This document shows positions 14,241-27,312 of a stretch of 61,076 nt of DNA, piece by piece (the first letter of the stretch is position 1; every line of letters starts with the position of its first letter). The stretch is from the NCBI RefSeq assembly GCF_003710805.1, contig NZ_RHHB01000017.1, forward strand, positions 1 to 61,076, written 5' to 3'. Source of the DNA: Agromyces tardus (GTDB lineage Bacteria; Actinomycetota; Actinomycetes; Actinomycetales; Microbacteriaceae). The translations under genes and the position numbers were made by a program. The notes under the pieces are model-generated. The model worked only from the letters and a program-made list of their open reading frames with translations. It was not told the origin of the DNA and ran no database searches.

Positions 14241-17200
14241 TGATCCTGCAGGGCTTGAACGCGGCGCTTTCGCGCGCCTCCACGATCGACCGAGCCCTCG
14301 CAGAGGCCCGGCGCAACGCCGACTTCTCGGCGCCGGCGGGGCTCGACGTCCCGCTCCTCGCCGCGCTCCTCACCCGCCGCGTCGAGGCGGGCCTGCCCGC
14401 CGCCCTCTTCGTCGTCACCGCGACGAGCCGCGAGGGGGAGTCGGTGCGGGCCTCGCTCGCGCCGTACCTCGACGGCGCCGAGATCCTCGAATTCCCTGCT
14501 TGGGAGACGCTGCCGCACGAGCGCCTGAGCCCGAGCGCCGAGACCGTCGGGCGCCGGCTGCACGCGCTGCGGCGCATGCACGACTGGGCTGCGGCGGGGT
14601 CGCGGCATCCGCTCGTCGTGGTCGCCTCGGTGCGTTCTGCGCTGCAGCCGCTCGCCGACAACCTCGCGGGCCTCGCGCCCATCGAGCTCGTGAAGGGAGG
14701 CCGCGGGCACGACCTCTCCGCGATCGCGGCGCAGCTCGTCGACCTCGCGTACAGCCGGGTCGACATGGTGTCGCGGCGCGGCGAGTTCGCGGTGCGCGGC
14801 GGCATCCTCGACGTCTTCCCGCCCACGGCCGATCACCCCGTGCGGGTCGAGTTCTTCGGCGACGAGGTCGACGAGCTGCGCGCATTCTCAGTGGCCGACC
14901 AGCGGTCGCTGCCGCAGGTCGTCGAGCGCGTCTCCCTCGCGCCGAGCCGCGAGCTGCTGCTCACCGAGCCGGTGCGCCAGCGCGCCCGCGAGATGGTGCA
15001 CGAGTTCCCGAGCCTGTCGGGCATGCTCGAGCGCATCGCCGAGGGCATCCCCGTCGAGGGCATGGAGTCGCTCGCGCCGGCGCTGCTCGAACGGCTCGTT
15101 CCCGTCACCCACTACCTGCCCGCGGGGGCGGCCGTCGCCGTGCTCGCGCCCGAGCGCGTCGCGTCGCGCGCCGTCAGCCTCGGCGAGACCAACCGCGAGT
15201 TCCTCTCGGCGGCGTGGACCGCGGCGACCGCGGGCGCCGAGGCGCCCATCGACCTCGCCGCGGGCGACTTCCTCACGATGCGCGACCTGCGCGAGTCCGC
15301 GCTGTTCAGCGCGCCCGGCGAGCCCGACGCCCAGCGTGTGTGGTGGACGTTCTCGAGCTTCGACCAGGGCGACGCCGCCGAGGTCGTCTCGGCTGCGGGC
15401 GGCGCCGCAGGGGGTGCAGCGGCAGCGGTCGCAGGCGCGCCGGGCCCGGATGCCGCGTACGTCCGCGTCGCCGCGAACGCGATGCCGAGCTTCCAGGGCA
15501 ACGTCGAGGGCGCGATCGCGCACGCCGCCGAACGCCTCGCCGAGGGATGGAGCGTCGTCGTGGCATCCGCAGGGCACGGCCTCGTCGAGCGCGCCCGCGA
15601 CGTGCTCGCCGAGCACGGCCTCGCCGCGCGCATCGTCGACGCGGTGCCCGCGACGCTCGAGCCGGGAGTCGCGTTCCTCGTGCAGGCCGAGGCCGCGCGC
15701 GGGTTCGAGGTGCCCGAGGCCAAGGTCGCGCTCATCTCCGAGGCCGAGTTCTACGGCCGCTCCGCGGGCTACGACCCGCGCCAGGGCAAGAAGCTCGCGA
15801 GCCGCCGTCGCAACGTCGTCGACCCGCTGCAGCTCAAGGCCGGCGACTACGTCGTGCACCAGACGCACGGCATCGGCCGGTTCGTCGAGATGGTGCAGCG
15901 CCAGGTCGCCACGGGCTCGAGGCCCACGGGGCCGAGCCGCACGGCCGGCATCGCGCAGGCGCCGACCGCCGTGCGCGAGTACCTCGTGCTCGAGTACGCG
16001 CCGTCGAAGCGCGGGCAGCCGGGCGACAAGCTGTTCGTGCCCACGGACCAGCTCGACCTCCTCAGCCGCTACGTCGGCGGCGAGGCACCGTCGCTCTCGA
16101 GGATGGGCGGCAGCGACTGGGCGCAGGCGAAGAGCAAGGCCCGCAGGGCGGTGCGCGACATCGCCGTCGAGCTCGTGAAGCTCTACTCGGCCCGCATGGC
16201 GGCGAAGGGGCATGCCTTCGGCCCCGACACCCCGTGGCAGCACGAGCTCGAGGAGGCGTTCCCCTTCGCCGAGACGCCCGACCAGCTGCAGACGATCGAC
16301 GAGGTCAAGGCCGACATGGAGCGGCCCATCCCCATGGACCGCCTGCTCGCCGGCGACGTGGGCTTCGGCAAGACCGAGGTCGCCGTGCGCGCCGCGTTCA
16401 AGGCCATTCAAGACGGCAAGCAGGTGGCGATGCTCGTGCCCACCACCCTGCTCGTGCGGCAGCACCTCGAGACCTTCAACGAGCGCTTCGCGGGCTTCCC
16501 CGTGCACGTGCGCGCGCTCTCGCGGTTCCAGACCGACAAGGAGGTGCGCGAGACGGTCGCGGGGCTCGCCGACGGCACGATCGACATGGTCATCGGCACG
16601 CACCGCATCCTCACCGAGCAGATCCGGTTCAAGGACGTCGGGCTCCTCATCATCGACGAGGAGCAGCGGTTCGGCGTCGAGCACAAGGACGCGCTCAAGA
16701 AGCTCAAGACCAACGTCGACATCCTCGCGATGAGCGCCACGCCGATCCCCCGCACGCTCGAGATGGCGGTCACCGGCATCCGAGAGATGTCGACCCTCGC
16801 GACGCCGCCCGAGGACCGCCACCCGATCCTCACGTTCGTCGGCCCCTACTCCGACCAGCAGGTGGCGGCCGCGATCCGCCGCGAAATGCTCCGCGAGGGG
16901 CAGGTCTTCTTCGTGCACAACCGCGTCTCGTCGATCAACCGCGTCGCCGCGCAGATCTCCGAGCTCGTGCCCGAGGCGCGCATCGCCGTTGCGCACGGCC
17001 AGCTCAACGAGCACGTGCTCGAGCAGATCGTCGTCGACTTCTGGGAGCGCAAGTTCGACGTGCTCGTCTCGACGACGATCATCGAGACCGGCCTCGACAT
17101 CACCAACGCGAACACGATCATCATCGACCGCGCCGACAAGTACGGGCTCTCGCAGCTGCACCAGCTGCGCGGCCGCGTGGGCCGCGGTCGCGAGCGCGCC

Positions 17201-17941
17201 TACGCCTACTTCCTGTGGGATCCGCTGAAGCCGCTCTCCGAGACCGCCCACGACCGGCTCGACACCATCGCGGCGAACAACGAGCTCGGCAGCGGCATGC
17301 AGGTGGCCCTGAAAGACCTGGAGATCCGCGGCGCAGGCAACCTGCTCGGCGCCGAGCAGGCCGGGCACATCGCCGGCGTCGGCTTCGACCTCTACCTGCG
17401 CATGATCGGCGAGGCGGTGTCGGCGTTCCGCGGCGACGTGGCCGAAGGACAGACCGAGCTGCGGCTCGAGCTGCCCGTCGACGCGCACATCCCCGAAGAG
17501 TACGTCGACAGCGAGCGCCTGCGGCTCGAGGCCTACCAGAAGCTCTCGGCCGCGAGCGGTCCCGCCGCACGGGACGAGCAGATCGACCAGGTGCTCGAGG
17601 AGCTCGTCGACCGCTACGGCGAACCGCCCGAGGCGGTCGTGAACCTCATCGCGATCTCGCGGCTGCGCCGCCACGCGCAGCGCGCGGGCCTCTCCGACGT
17701 CATCGCCACGGGCTCGAAGCTGCGCATCGCCCCCGCGAACATCCCCGACTCCCGGCGCGTGCGGCTCGAGCGCATGTACCCGGGCGCCCGGCACTTCGCC
17801 CAGAACGACGTCATCCTCGTGCCGTTCCCCGTGGTGAACGGCGAGCTCCCGGGCGACGCCGACCTCATCGACTGGGTGTCGCGGCTCGTCACGGCGATCT
17901 TCCCACTGCCGGAGGCCGCCGAGGCATCCGCCACCGCCTGA
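14240..17941 (+). CDS. mfd: Transcription-repair coupling factor Mfd
   Basis: DNA translocase (1233 aa) that displaces RNA polymerase stalled at lesions and recruits UvrA. In order: UvrB-like domain 1 with ATSREGESVRASLAPYLDG, the RNAP-interaction domain around residues 530-610 (GDYVVHQTHGIGRFVEM, then the LVLEYA strand), helicase motif I GDVGFGKTEVAVRAAFKA near 705, the DEEQ box LLIIDEEQRFGVEHKD near 805, SATPIPRTLEMA, and the C-terminal TRCF domain (LRLELPVDAHIPEEYV). Residues 380-400 hold an Ala/Gly-rich insertion. Full length. Confidence 0.97.
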   Translation: MILQGLNAALSRASTIDRALAEARRNADFSAPAGLDVPLLAALLTRRVEAGLPAALFVVTATSREGESVRASLAPYLDGAEILEFPAWETLPHERLSPSAETVGRRLHALRRMHDWAAAGSRHPLVVVASVRSALQPLADNLAGLAPIELVKGGRGHDLSAIAAQLVDLAYSRVDMVSRRGEFAVRGGILDVFPPTADHPVRVEFFGDEVDELRAFSVADQRSLPQVVERVSLAPSRELLLTEPVRQRAREMVHEFPSLSGMLERIAEGIPVEGMESLAPALLERLVPVTHYLPAGAAVAVLAPERVASRAVSLGETNREFLSAAWTAATAGAEAPIDLAAGDFLTMRDLRESALFSAPGEPDAQRVWWTFSSFDQGDAAEVVSAAGGAAGGAAAAVAGAPGPDAAYVRVAANAMPSFQGNVEGAIAHAAERLAEGWSVVVASAGHGLVERARDVLAEHGLAARIVDAVPATLEPGVAFLVQAEAARGFEVPEAKVALISEAEFYGRSAGYDPRQGKKLASRRRNVVDPLQLKAGDYVVHQTHGIGRFVEMVQRQVATGSRPTGPSRTAGIAQAPTAVREYLVLEYAPSKRGQPGDKLFVPTDQLDLLSRYVGGEAPSLSRMGGSDWAQAKSKARRAVRDIAVELVKLYSARMAAKGHAFGPDTPWQHELEEAFPFAETPDQLQTIDEVKADMERPIPMDRLLAGDVGFGKTEVAVRAAFKAIQDGKQVAMLVPTTLLVRQHLETFNERFAGFPVHVRALSRFQTDKEVRETVAGLADGTIDMVIGTHRILTEQIRFKDVGLLIIDEEQRFGVEHKDALKKLKTNVDILAMSATPIPRTLEMAVTGIREMSTLATPPEDRHPILTFVGPYSDQQVAAAIRREMLREGQVFFVHNRVSSINRVAAQISELVPEARIAVAHGQLNEHVLEQIVVDFWERKFDVLVSTTIIETGLDITNANTIIIDRADKYGLSQLHQLRGRVGRGRERAYAYFLWDPLKPLSETAHDRLDTIAANNELGSGMQVALKDLEIRGAGNLLGAEQAGHIAGVGFDLYLRMIGEAVSAFRGDVAEGQTELRLELPVDAHIPEEYVDSERLRLEAYQKLSAASGPAARDEQIDQVLEELVDRYGEPPEAVVNLIAISRLRRHAQRAGLSDVIATGSKLRIAPANIPDSRRVRLERMYPGARHFAQNDVILVPFPVVNGELPGDADLIDWVSRLVTAIFPLPEAAEASATA

Positions 17942-17981
17942 GCCACCGGCGAGCGGATGCCGCGGCCGCCGCGCCGTCCGA

Positions 17982-19520
17982 TCAGAGCAGGAACGCAGCG
18001 GCGAACAGGCCCGTCGTCGTCATCGTGATCGTGTACGGCAGCGCCATCCACAGCATCCGCACGTAGCCGAGCCGGATGAGCGGCGCGAGTGCGGAGGTGA
18101 GGAGGAACAGGAACGCGGCTTGGCCGTTGGGCGTCGCGATGCTCGGGATGTTCGTGCCCGCATTCACGACGATCGCGAGGGAGTCGAACTGCTCGCGCGT
18201 GATCGTCCCTGCGTCGAAGGCGTCGGCGATCTCGGTGATGTACACGGTCGCGACGAAGACGTTGTCGCTGATGGCGGAGAGCGCGCCCGCCGCGACGAAC
18301 AGGAGCGTGCCCTGCTGCGGTCCGTCCTGAGCGAGCACGAAGTCGATCACGGGCGTGAACAGGCCCTGGTCGTGGATGATGGCGACGATCACGAAGAATG
18401 TCACCAGCAGGGCGGTGAACGGAAGCGCATCCTGGAAGGCGCGCCCGAGCGCGTGCTCGTCGATCACGCCGGTGAACGCCGTCACGACGATGATCACCAT
18501 GAGGCCGACGAGCCCGACCTCCGCGAGCTGGAACGCGAGCGCGAGCACGAGGGCCACGCCGGTCAGGGCCTGGACGGCGAGCCTCGCCCGTCGGCGCGGA
18601 CTGCGATTCGCCGACTCCCGGCGTTCCCACCGCTCCATGACCTCGCGCACGGACGCCGGCAGCTCCACGCCGTACCCGAACCACCCGGTCTTCTCGAGGA
18701 GGACCGTGGTGAGCACGCCCGCGAGGAGCACGGGCAGCGAGACGGGCAGCATCCGCACGAAGAACTCGCCGAACCCCCAGCCGAGGAGCTTGCCGATGAG
18801 GAGGTTCTGCGGCTCGCCGACCAGGGTGGCGAGTCCGCCGATGGCCGTGCCGACGGCGGCGTGCATCATCATGTTGCGCAGGAAGCCCCGGAACCGATCG
18901 AGGTCGCCCGTGAGCGGGTCGTGCACGAGCTCGTCGTCGGCGTGGTCGTGGTCGTCGTCGATGCCGCGATCCGACGCGAATCGGTGGTACACCGAGTACA
19001 GCCCCGTCGCGACGGCGATGATCACGGCGACCACCGTGAGCGCGTCGAGGAACGCCGAGAGCAGCGCGGCGGCGCCGACGAACGTGAGCGAGAGCAGGAG
19101 CTTCGACCGCACCGCGACGAGCAGCTTCGTGAACACCAGCAGCAGCAGGTCGCGCATGAAGTAGATGCCCGCGACCATGAAGATCAGCAGCAGGATGACG
19201 GAGAAGTTCTCCGCCGTCTGGCGGTACACGCTCTCGGCGCTCGTCATGCCGAGCAGGACTCCCTCGATCGCGAGCAGGCCCCCGGGCTGCAGCGGGTAGC
19301 ACTTCAGCGCCATCGCGAGCGCGAAGATGAACTCCGCGACGAACAACCACCCCGTGACGAACGGGCCGAGGGCGAGGAGGCTGAGCGGATTGACGACGAG
19401 GAATGCGGCGATCGTCGCCTTGTACCAGGCGGGCGCGTCACCGAGGAAGTTCCGCCTCGTGGCGCCCCAATAGACCCGAAGCCTCGCGATGCCGGTCGAT
19501 CCGTGCTGTGTCGTGTCCAT
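17982..19520 (-). CDS. nhaB: Na+/H+ antiporter NhaB
   Basis: 512 aa, about 12 membrane helices, close to the 513 aa of Escherichia coli NhaB. Signatures are [17 protein letters not shown] near 240-260, [15 protein letters not shown], and [20 protein letters not shown] near the C-terminus. It exports sodium in exchange for protons and supports salt and pH homeostasis. An acidic His/Asp loop ([17 protein letters not shown]) lies in the cytosolic part. It is eight bases downstream of nhaA, one operon. Confidence 0.95.
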   Translation of the reverse strand: MDTTQHGSTGIARLRVYWGATRRNFLGDAPAWYKATIAAFLVVNPLSLLALGPFVTGWLFVAEFIFALAMALKCYPLQPGGLLAIEGVLLGMTSAESVYRQTAENFSVILLLIFMVAGIYFMRDLLLLVFTKLLVAVRSKLLLSLTFVGAAALLSAFLDALTVVAVIIAVATGLYSVYHRFASDRGIDDDHDHADDELVHDPLTGDLDRFRGFLRNMMMHAAVGTAIGGLATLVGEPQNLLIGKLLGWGFGEFFVRMLPVSLPVLLAGVLTTVLLEKTGWFGYGVELPASVREVMERWERRESANRSPRRRARLAVQALTGVALVLALAFQLAEVGLVGLMVIIVVTAFTGVIDEHALGRAFQDALPFTALLVTFFVIVAIIHDQGLFTPVIDFVLAQDGPQQGTLLFVAAGALSAISDNVFVATVYITEIADAFDAGTITREQFDSLAIVVNAGTNIPSIATPNGQAAFLFLLTSALAPLIRLGYVRMLWMALPYTITMTTTGLFAAAFLL

Positions 19521-19528
19521 GGGGCGCC

Positions 19529-20728
19529 TCAGTGCGCGAAGGCGCCACCGGCACCGGGCCGCTCGCCGAGCCGCCGGTATCGCCGTGACTGCAGTGTGAG
19601 CGCGACGATCGACACGACGATCGCCAGACCGGATCCGAGGAGCACGGCGAGCGTGCCCTGGTCGATGACTCCCGGCAGGTCGGCGAATGCCAGCTCGTTC
19701 ATGAGCAGCGACACCGTGAATCCGATGCCGCCCAGGGCGCCGACGACTGCGAGGTCGCGAAGGGTGAGCGGCGTACCGGAGCTGCGACGGACGACGAGCC
19801 CGCCGAGCCCGCCCGCGAGCAGGATGCCGATGAGCTTCCCGACGGGAAGCGCGAGGGCGATGCCCCAGAACGCCGGGTCGAGCTCGCTCGGGCTCACCTG
19901 CGGAATGGGCACCATGGCCGCGGTGAACGCGAAGAGCGGGAGGATGACGCCGTTCGAGACGGGCTCGAGGGCGTGCGCGGCGCGCCCGCCCGGCCGCCGC
20001 GCCATGACGAGGCCGAGGGCCACGCCGGCGATCGTGGCGTGCACGCCCGACTGGTAGACGAAGTACCAGGCCACGATCCACAGCGCGACGAGCGCGACGG
20101 TGATCGGCCATTGCGGCCGCCGCGACAGGATCCACGCCGAGCGCGGCTTGAGGACGCGGCTCACGACGCCGAACAGCACGATCGCGATCGCCGCGAATCC
20201 GAGCGACGCGAAGTCGGCGTCGGTCGTGAAGAAGAACGCGATGATGAGGATGGCGATGAGGTCGTCGAGCACCGCGAGGGCCAGCAGGAACACCCGCACG
20301 CGGGTGGGGATGAAACGGCCGAAGACCGCGAGCACGCCCAAGGCGAAGGCGATGTCGGTGGCGGTCGGGATCGGCCAGCCCTCTGCCGTCTCGGTGCCGG
20401 CCGTGAAGGCGAGGAAGATCGCCGCCGGAACGACGACGCCGCCCACCGCTGCGATCGCGGGGAGGAGCGCCTTGGAGAGCGAATTGAGCTCGCCGACCAC
20501 GAGCTCCCGCTTGAGTTCGACGGCGACGATGAAGAAGAAGACCGCGAGCAGCCCGTCGCTGATCCAGTGCCCCGCCGAGAGGTCGAGGCCGAGCCAGGGC
20601 AGGTCGAGGTGCGCGTTCTTCACCTCGATGAGCCCCCGTCCGAACGACAGGTTCGCGACGAGGAGGCCGAGCACGGCGGCGGTGAGGAGGAGCGCGGCGG
20701 ACCAGCGCTCGGAGCGGAGGAAGTTCAT
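19529..20728 (-). CDS. nhaA: Na+/H+ antiporter NhaA
   Basis: 399 aa, about 12 helices. The ion-binding double aspartate lies in [17 protein letters not shown]; also [18 protein letters not shown] and [15 protein letters not shown], all characteristic. ATG 20728 follows CTGGAG, six bases upstream; the longer reading to 20779 lacks an SD. Carrying NhaA and NhaB side by side gives two sodium exporters of different stoichiometry (family knowledge). Confidence 0.96.
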   Translation of the reverse strand: MNFLRSERWSAALLLTAAVLGLLVANLSFGRGLIEVKNAHLDLPWLGLDLSAGHWISDGLLAVFFFIVAVELKRELVVGELNSLSKALLPAIAAVGGVVVPAAIFLAFTAGTETAEGWPIPTATDIAFALGVLAVFGRFIPTRVRVFLLALAVLDDLIAILIIAFFFTTDADFASLGFAAIAIVLFGVVSRVLKPRSAWILSRRPQWPITVALVALWIVAWYFVYQSGVHATIAGVALGLVMARRPGGRAAHALEPVSNGVILPLFAFTAAMVPIPQVSPSELDPAFWGIALALPVGKLIGILLAGGLGGLVVRRSSGTPLTLRDLAVVGALGGIGFTVSLLMNELAFADLPGVIDQGTLAVLLGSGLAIVVSIVALTLQSRRYRRLGERPGAGGAFAH

Positions 20729-20921
20729 GGGACTCCAGTTCGGCAGTCTCGACATTCCGCATGCGGCGGGGCGAGGCAACGGTCGTGTCGGCGGTGCACC
20801 CGCCGGCCGACCAGACTTCCCGGCTCTCCGCGGTCAATCCTAGCGAGCGCCCTGCACCGGGCGCCTACCATTGCTGCAACGGCGGCCACCCGGGCTCGTC
20901 GGCACCGTGGAGGGAGCGAAC

Positions 20922-21719
20922 GTGGGCGACATCCGAACGGGAGCCGAGGCGCCGTCGGCTGCGGTGCCGCCGCCCGCTGCTGCGCCGCCCGCTGCCGCAG
21001 TGCCGTCGGCCGCCGTGCCGCTGCCCGGCGCCGACGCGGCCACCCGCCTCGACGAGCTCATCGCGACGGTCGCGTTCCTGCGCGCCCCCGGCGGGTGCCC
21101 GTGGGACGCCGAGCAGACCCACGAGAGCCTTGTGCAGTACCTCGTCGAGGAGAGCTGGGAGCTCATCGACGCGATTGAGTCCGGCGACCGCGACGAGATG
21201 ATCGAGGAGCTCGGCGACGTGCTCTACCAGGTGCTCTTCCACGCCGACCTGGCCGCGCACACCGACGGGGAGCGCTTCGACATCCAGGACGTCGCCGCGC
21301 ACATGACGCGCAAGATGGTGTCGCGGCACCCGCATGTCTTCGGCGGCGACCGCGAGGCCTCGAGCGCCGACGACGTCGTCGCGTTCTGGGACGACCTCAA
21401 GGCCGACGAGAAGCCCCACCGCACGAGCGTGCTCGACGGCATCCCGCGCGGCATGCCCGCGCTCGCGCTCGCGCAGAAGGTGCTCGGCAAGGCCGAGAAG
21501 GTGGGCGTCGTGCGGGCGATCGAGCCATCGGATGCCGCAGCCGAGACCGAGGTGGCCGCGAACCTGTTCGCCGACGAGTCCGAGCTCGGTGCCGCGCTGC
21601 TCGCGACGGTCGCGGCCGCGCGAGCGCAGGGACTCGACGCCGAGCGCGCGTTGCGGCACGCCGTGCGCGGGCTCGAGGACGAGGTGCGCGCGGCCGAGGC
21701 TGCGGCCGCGCAGGACTGA
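20922..21719 (+). CDS. mazG: MazG nucleoside triphosphate pyrophosphohydrolase
   Basis: 265 aa. The MazG core runs from LDELIATVAFLRAPGGCPWD through QTHESLVQYLVEESWELIDAI and EELGDVLYQVLFHADLA, with the metal-binding EExxE and ExxD acidic residues in place. It hydrolyses NTPs, limiting damaged nucleotides and ppGpp in studied bacteria. The first 40 residues are an Ala/Pro low-complexity extension. GTG 20922 has SD AGGGAG five bases upstream. mfd-mazG-eno order recalls M. tuberculosis. Confidence 0.93.
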   Translation: MGDIRTGAEAPSAAVPPPAAAPPAAAVPSAAVPLPGADAATRLDELIATVAFLRAPGGCPWDAEQTHESLVQYLVEESWELIDAIESGDRDEMIEELGDVLYQVLFHADLAAHTDGERFDIQDVAAHMTRKMVSRHPHVFGGDREASSADDVVAFWDDLKADEKPHRTSVLDGIPRGMPALALAQKVLGKAEKVGVVRAIEPSDAAAETEVAANLFADESELGAALLATVAAARAQGLDAERALRHAVRGLEDEVRAAEAAAAQD

Positions 21720-21766
21720 GCGCGGCGGGGTCGCGGATGCCGCGCGGCGGGCGTACCGTCGGCTGC

Positions 21767-22210
21767 ATGGCCATCACCGATGAACGCCTCGCCGCCTTCT
21801 TCGCGACCTATGCCGACGCCCTCCGCGACTTCGACGCGGAGGCGATCGCCCGGCTGTGGGGCCTGCCCGGCATGATCGTCACCGACGAGTTCGCCGGCGC
21901 GCTCGAGAGCCGCGCCGACATGGCCGCAGGCCTGGCCTCGTCGTTCCCGCTCTACAAGCTGCTCGGACTCGCCTCCGCGGTGCCCGAGCTCCGCACCGCG
22001 AACGACCTCACCGACCGGATCGCCCTCGTCGGGGTGCGCTGGTCGTACCGCGACGAGGCAGCCGAGGAGATCGTGACGACCGACTACGAGTACCTCGTGC
22101 GCGACGACGCCGACGGCCTGCACGTCTACGTGGCGGTGGGGATCGACGAGGCGGAGGCGCTCGCGCGGGCGGCCGCGGAACGCGGCGTCGACCTCGACCT
22201 GTTCGGCTGA
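21767..22210 (+). CDS. NTF2/SnoaL-like protein
   Basis: 147 aa, alpha+beta with a typical NTF2-fold opening (ERLAAFFATYADALRDFDAE, then AIARLWGLPGMIVTDEF) and a later beta-sheet part (RIALVGVRWSYRDE, TTDYEYLVRDDADGLHVYVAV). No catalytic residues of a known enzyme stand out. TACCGT (21754-21759) lies seven bases before ATG 21767, indicating a leaderless start. Function unknown. Confidence 0.8.
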   Translation: MAITDERLAAFFATYADALRDFDAEAIARLWGLPGMIVTDEFAGALESRADMAAGLASSFPLYKLLGLASAVPELRTANDLTDRIALVGVRWSYRDEAAEEIVTTDYEYLVRDDADGLHVYVAVGIDEAEALARAAAERGVDLDLFG

Positions 22211-22337
22211 CGCGCAGGGTGCCGACGCGCGGGGCCCCGTCGCGCGGGGTGCTGCCGGGCGGCGCGTCGCCGGTGCGAGCGGCCGCAACCGCGGCCCGCG
22301 CCATGGGCCGCTCGCGTGTGCTGGAAGAATGGACGGC

Positions 22338-23615
22338 ATGGCCGCATCCGTCACCCCTCCGCGCGGCATGCGCGACTTCCTCCCCGCCGAGAAGGCCCGG
22401 CGCGAGCACGCCCTCGGCGTGATCCGCGGCGTCTACGCGGCACACGGCTTCGACGAGATCGAGACGCCCGTGATGGAGGATTCGCACCGGCTGCACGCCG
22501 GCCTCGGCGGCGACAACGAGAAGCTCGCGTTCGCGGTGATGAAGCGCGGCCTGACCGCCGACGACCTGGCCGGGGCCGCGGCATCCGGCGATGCCCTCTC
22601 GCTCGCCGACCTCGGGCTGCGCTACGACCTCACGGTGCCGCTCGCGCGGTTCTACGCGACCCACCGTGCCGCGCTGCCGCCCGTGTTCCGAGCGATCCAG
22701 ATCGCGCCGGTGTGGCGCGCCGAGCGCCCGCAGAAGGGCCGCTACCGCCAGTTCGTGCAGTGCGACATCGACATCATCGGCGAGGCCGGACCCCTCGCCG
22801 AGCTCGAGCTGCTCACCGCCACGGCCGCGACGCTCGACGCGCTCGGCCTCGCCGGCTGCGTCATCCGCATCAACGACCGGCGCATCCTCTCGGCGATCCT
22901 CGCCTCGTGGGGCGTGCCCGAGGAGCTGCGCGAGCGCGCGCTCATCACGATCGACAAGCTCGACAAGATCGGCACCGCCGGCGTCGCGGCCGAGCTGCGG
23001 GAGCACGGCATCGTCGGCTCAGGCGCAAGCGTGCCGGATGTCGCGGCCGAGCTCGAGGCGCTCATGGCCGCCGACTGGCACCTGCTCGACGGCGTCGTCG
23101 CGCCGCCCGCCTGGCTCGACCAGGCGGCCTACGCCGACCTGCTCGCGCTGCGCGCCGCCCTCCCCGGCGCCGCGATCGAGTTCGACCCCACCCTCGTGCG
23201 CGGGATGGGCTACTACACGGGCACGATCTTCGAGATCGCCCACCCCGACCTCGGCTACTCGCTCGGCGGCGGCGGCCGGTACGACCACATGATCGGGCGC
23301 TTCCTCGGGCAGGAGGTGCCCGCGTGCGGGTTCTCCATCGGCTTCGAGCGCATCGTCGACCTGCTCGAGATGCGCGACGGCGCGCGCCCCCGCGCGGTCG
23401 TGCTCGTCTACGATGCGGATGTCGCGCCCGCGACGCTGCTCGGCCTCAAGCACGAGCTCGTGGCATCCGGCGCTCGCGTGCGCTTCGAGCGCCGCGTCAA
23501 GAACCTGCGGGCACTGCTCGACCGCGTGACCGCCGACGGCTTCGACGTCTTCGCGAACGTCACGGCCGACACGACGGATGCCTCGTCGCTCGCGTTCCGC
23601 GAGCTCGGGAACTGA
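22338..23615 (+). CDS. hisS: Histidyl-tRNA synthetase
   Basis: Class II aminoacyl-tRNA synthetase (425 aa from ATG 22338). Motif 1 begins at PRGMRDFLP; motif 2 is in LRYDLTVPLARF, FRAIQIAPVWRAERPQKGRY and RQFVQCDIDIIGE; the histidine loop is GMGYYTGTIFEI; motif 3 is ACGFSIGFERI; the anticodon-binding domain follows. An in-frame ATG at 22329 has no SD. AAGAAT (22325-22330) lies seven bases before ATG 22338, the leaderless distance, so I prefer the shorter form. Confidence 0.95.
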   Translation: MAASVTPPRGMRDFLPAEKARREHALGVIRGVYAAHGFDEIETPVMEDSHRLHAGLGGDNEKLAFAVMKRGLTADDLAGAAASGDALSLADLGLRYDLTVPLARFYATHRAALPPVFRAIQIAPVWRAERPQKGRYRQFVQCDIDIIGEAGPLAELELLTATAATLDALGLAGCVIRINDRRILSAILASWGVPEELRERALITIDKLDKIGTAGVAAELREHGIVGSGASVPDVAAELEALMAADWHLLDGVVAPPAWLDQAAYADLLALRAALPGAAIEFDPTLVRGMGYYTGTIFEIAHPDLGYSLGGGGRYDHMIGRFLGQEVPACGFSIGFERIVDLLEMRDGARPRAVVLVYDADVAPATLLGLKHELVASGARVRFERRVKNLRALLDRVTADGFDVFANVTADTTDASSLAFRELGN

Positions 23616-23667
23616 CCCCCGTCGTCCGGGGTGCCGTGACCCGCGTCCGTCGTGCCATGCTCGTCGC

Positions 23668-26107
<2,440 letters not shown>

Positions 26108-26122
26108 CATTCCGCAGCGTTG

Positions 26123-26154
26123 CGATGGGGGTGGCCGAGTGGCCGCCCCCATCG
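26123..26154 (+). terminator. Hairpin after eno
   Basis: CGATGGGGGTGGCC-GAGT-GGCCGCCCCCATCG forms a 14-pair stem with one G-U pair. It lies 16 bases after the eno stop. Confidence 0.85.
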
Positions 26155-26182
26155 TCGTTCCCGGGCCGCGTGAGGAGGGGCG

Positions 26183-26773
26183 ATGACCGCATCACGGCGT
26201 CCCTCGCGCCCCGTCGCCTCCACGACGCCGAAGCAGGCGCGTGCGCCCAGGCAGTCCCGCCCGCCCAGGCAGGCGGGCGCCCGCCAGCCGATCGCGGCGA
26301 TCGCGGCGGGGTGGCTCGGCGGCATCCGCTTCTCGGGGTTCTCGATCATCATGATGGGCGTGCTCGTGCTCGCCGTCGTCGCCCTCGCGCCGAGCATCGC
26401 CGCGTACGCGGCGCAGCGCCAGCAGATCGCCGAGATCCGGGCGGCCGTCTCGGCCCAGGAGGCCGAGGTCCAGCGCCTCAAGGACGAGCGGGAGCGCTGG
26501 AACGACGAGACGTTCATCGTCACCCAGGCGCGCGAGCGCCTCTACTACGTCATGCCGGGCGAGGTGAGCTACCTCGTCATCGACGATCGCTCGGCGGTCG
26601 CGAAGGCGGATGCCGCGACCGGCGTCTCGGCCGAGGTCACCGAATCGAAGGGCGATTGGATGCGCACCCTGCTCCGCTCCGTGATGACCGCGGGGCTCGC
26701 GCCGAGCGCCGCGCCGGCCGCGACCGACGCGCCGGCCGCCACCGACGCGCCCGCCACGGAGGGAGCGCAGTGA
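26183..26773 (+). CDS. Septum formation initiator, DivIC/FtsB-like
   Basis: 196 aa bitopic protein: a basic, disordered cytosolic tail (1-50), one transmembrane helix (FSIIMMGVLVLAVVALAPS, about 53-72), then a heptad coiled coil (RQQIAEIRAAVSAQEAEVQ, about 79-105) and the DivIC/FtsB motif WNDETFIVTQARERLYYVMPGE. It is expected to join FtsL and FtsQ in the divisome. The Ala/Thr/Asp-rich tail is low complexity. The stop overlaps the GTG of DUF501. The eno-divIC-DUF501 order is conserved in Actinobacteria. Confidence 0.9.
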   Translation: MTASRRPSRPVASTTPKQARAPRQSRPPRQAGARQPIAAIAAGWLGGIRFSGFSIIMMGVLVLAVVALAPSIAAYAAQRQQIAEIRAAVSAQEAEVQRLKDERERWNDETFIVTQARERLYYVMPGEVSYLVIDDRSAVAKADAATGVSAEVTESKGDWMRTLLRSVMTAGLAPSAAPAATDAPAATDAPATEGAQ

Positions 26774-27312
26774 CCCGCCCGCCGTTCGACCCCGTGAGCG
26801 AGCGCGACATCCGCATCGTCTCGGCCCAGCTCGGCCGCCCGGCGCGCGACGTCGTCGGCATCCCGGCGCGCTGCGCGTGCGGCGCGCCCACCGTGGTGGC
26901 CACCGCCCCGCGCCTGGGCGACGGCACCCCGTTCCCCACGTTCTACTACCTGACCCACCCGGTGGCCACCGCGTCGATGTCGTTCCTCGAGGCGGCGCAG
27001 CTCATGGTCGAGTGCACCGAGCTGCTCGAAGGCGACCCCCAGGTGGCCGCGGCGTACGCCCGTGCCCACCGCGACTACCTCGCCGACCGCGAGTCCTTCG
27101 GCGTCGTGCCCGAGATCGCCGGCATCTCCGCGGGCGGCATGCCCACGCGCGTGAAGTGCCTGCACGCGCTCGCCGCGCACGCGCTCTCGGCCGGCCCGGG
27201 CGCGAACCCGATCGGCGACATCGCGCTCGAGCGCTCGTCGTGGTCGCCGAACGTGTGCCAGTGCCCCGACTACGGCGTCGACGACGACGCGGGAGCAGAG
27301 GCATCCGGATGA
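26770..27312 (+). CDS. DUF501 family protein
   Basis: 180 aa, start GTG overlapping the previous stop (GTGA). The family markers are IVSAQLGRPARDVVGIPARCACGAPTVV, GTPFPTFYYLTHP and the C-terminal RVKCLHALAAH and NVCQCPDYG, giving conserved Cys and His residues that look like a metal or redox site. The biochemical function is not known. Its constant position beside divIC suggests a link to division or envelope growth, which is inference. Confidence 0.92.
   Translation: MTRPPFDPVSERDIRIVSAQLGRPARDVVGIPARCACGAPTVVATAPRLGDGTPFPTFYYLTHPVATASMSFLEAAQLMVECTELLEGDPQVAAAYARAHRDYLADRESFGVVPEIAGISAGGMPTRVKCLHALAAHALSAGPGANPIGDIALERSSWSPNVCQCPDYGVDDDAGAEASG

Noticed and set aside
14888..17794. Very long minus-strand ORF (968 codons) opposite mfd
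   Set aside because: Arg/Glu/Asp/Val-rich shadow of the GC-rich mfd gene; no domain, no SD, and mfd is intact on the other strand.
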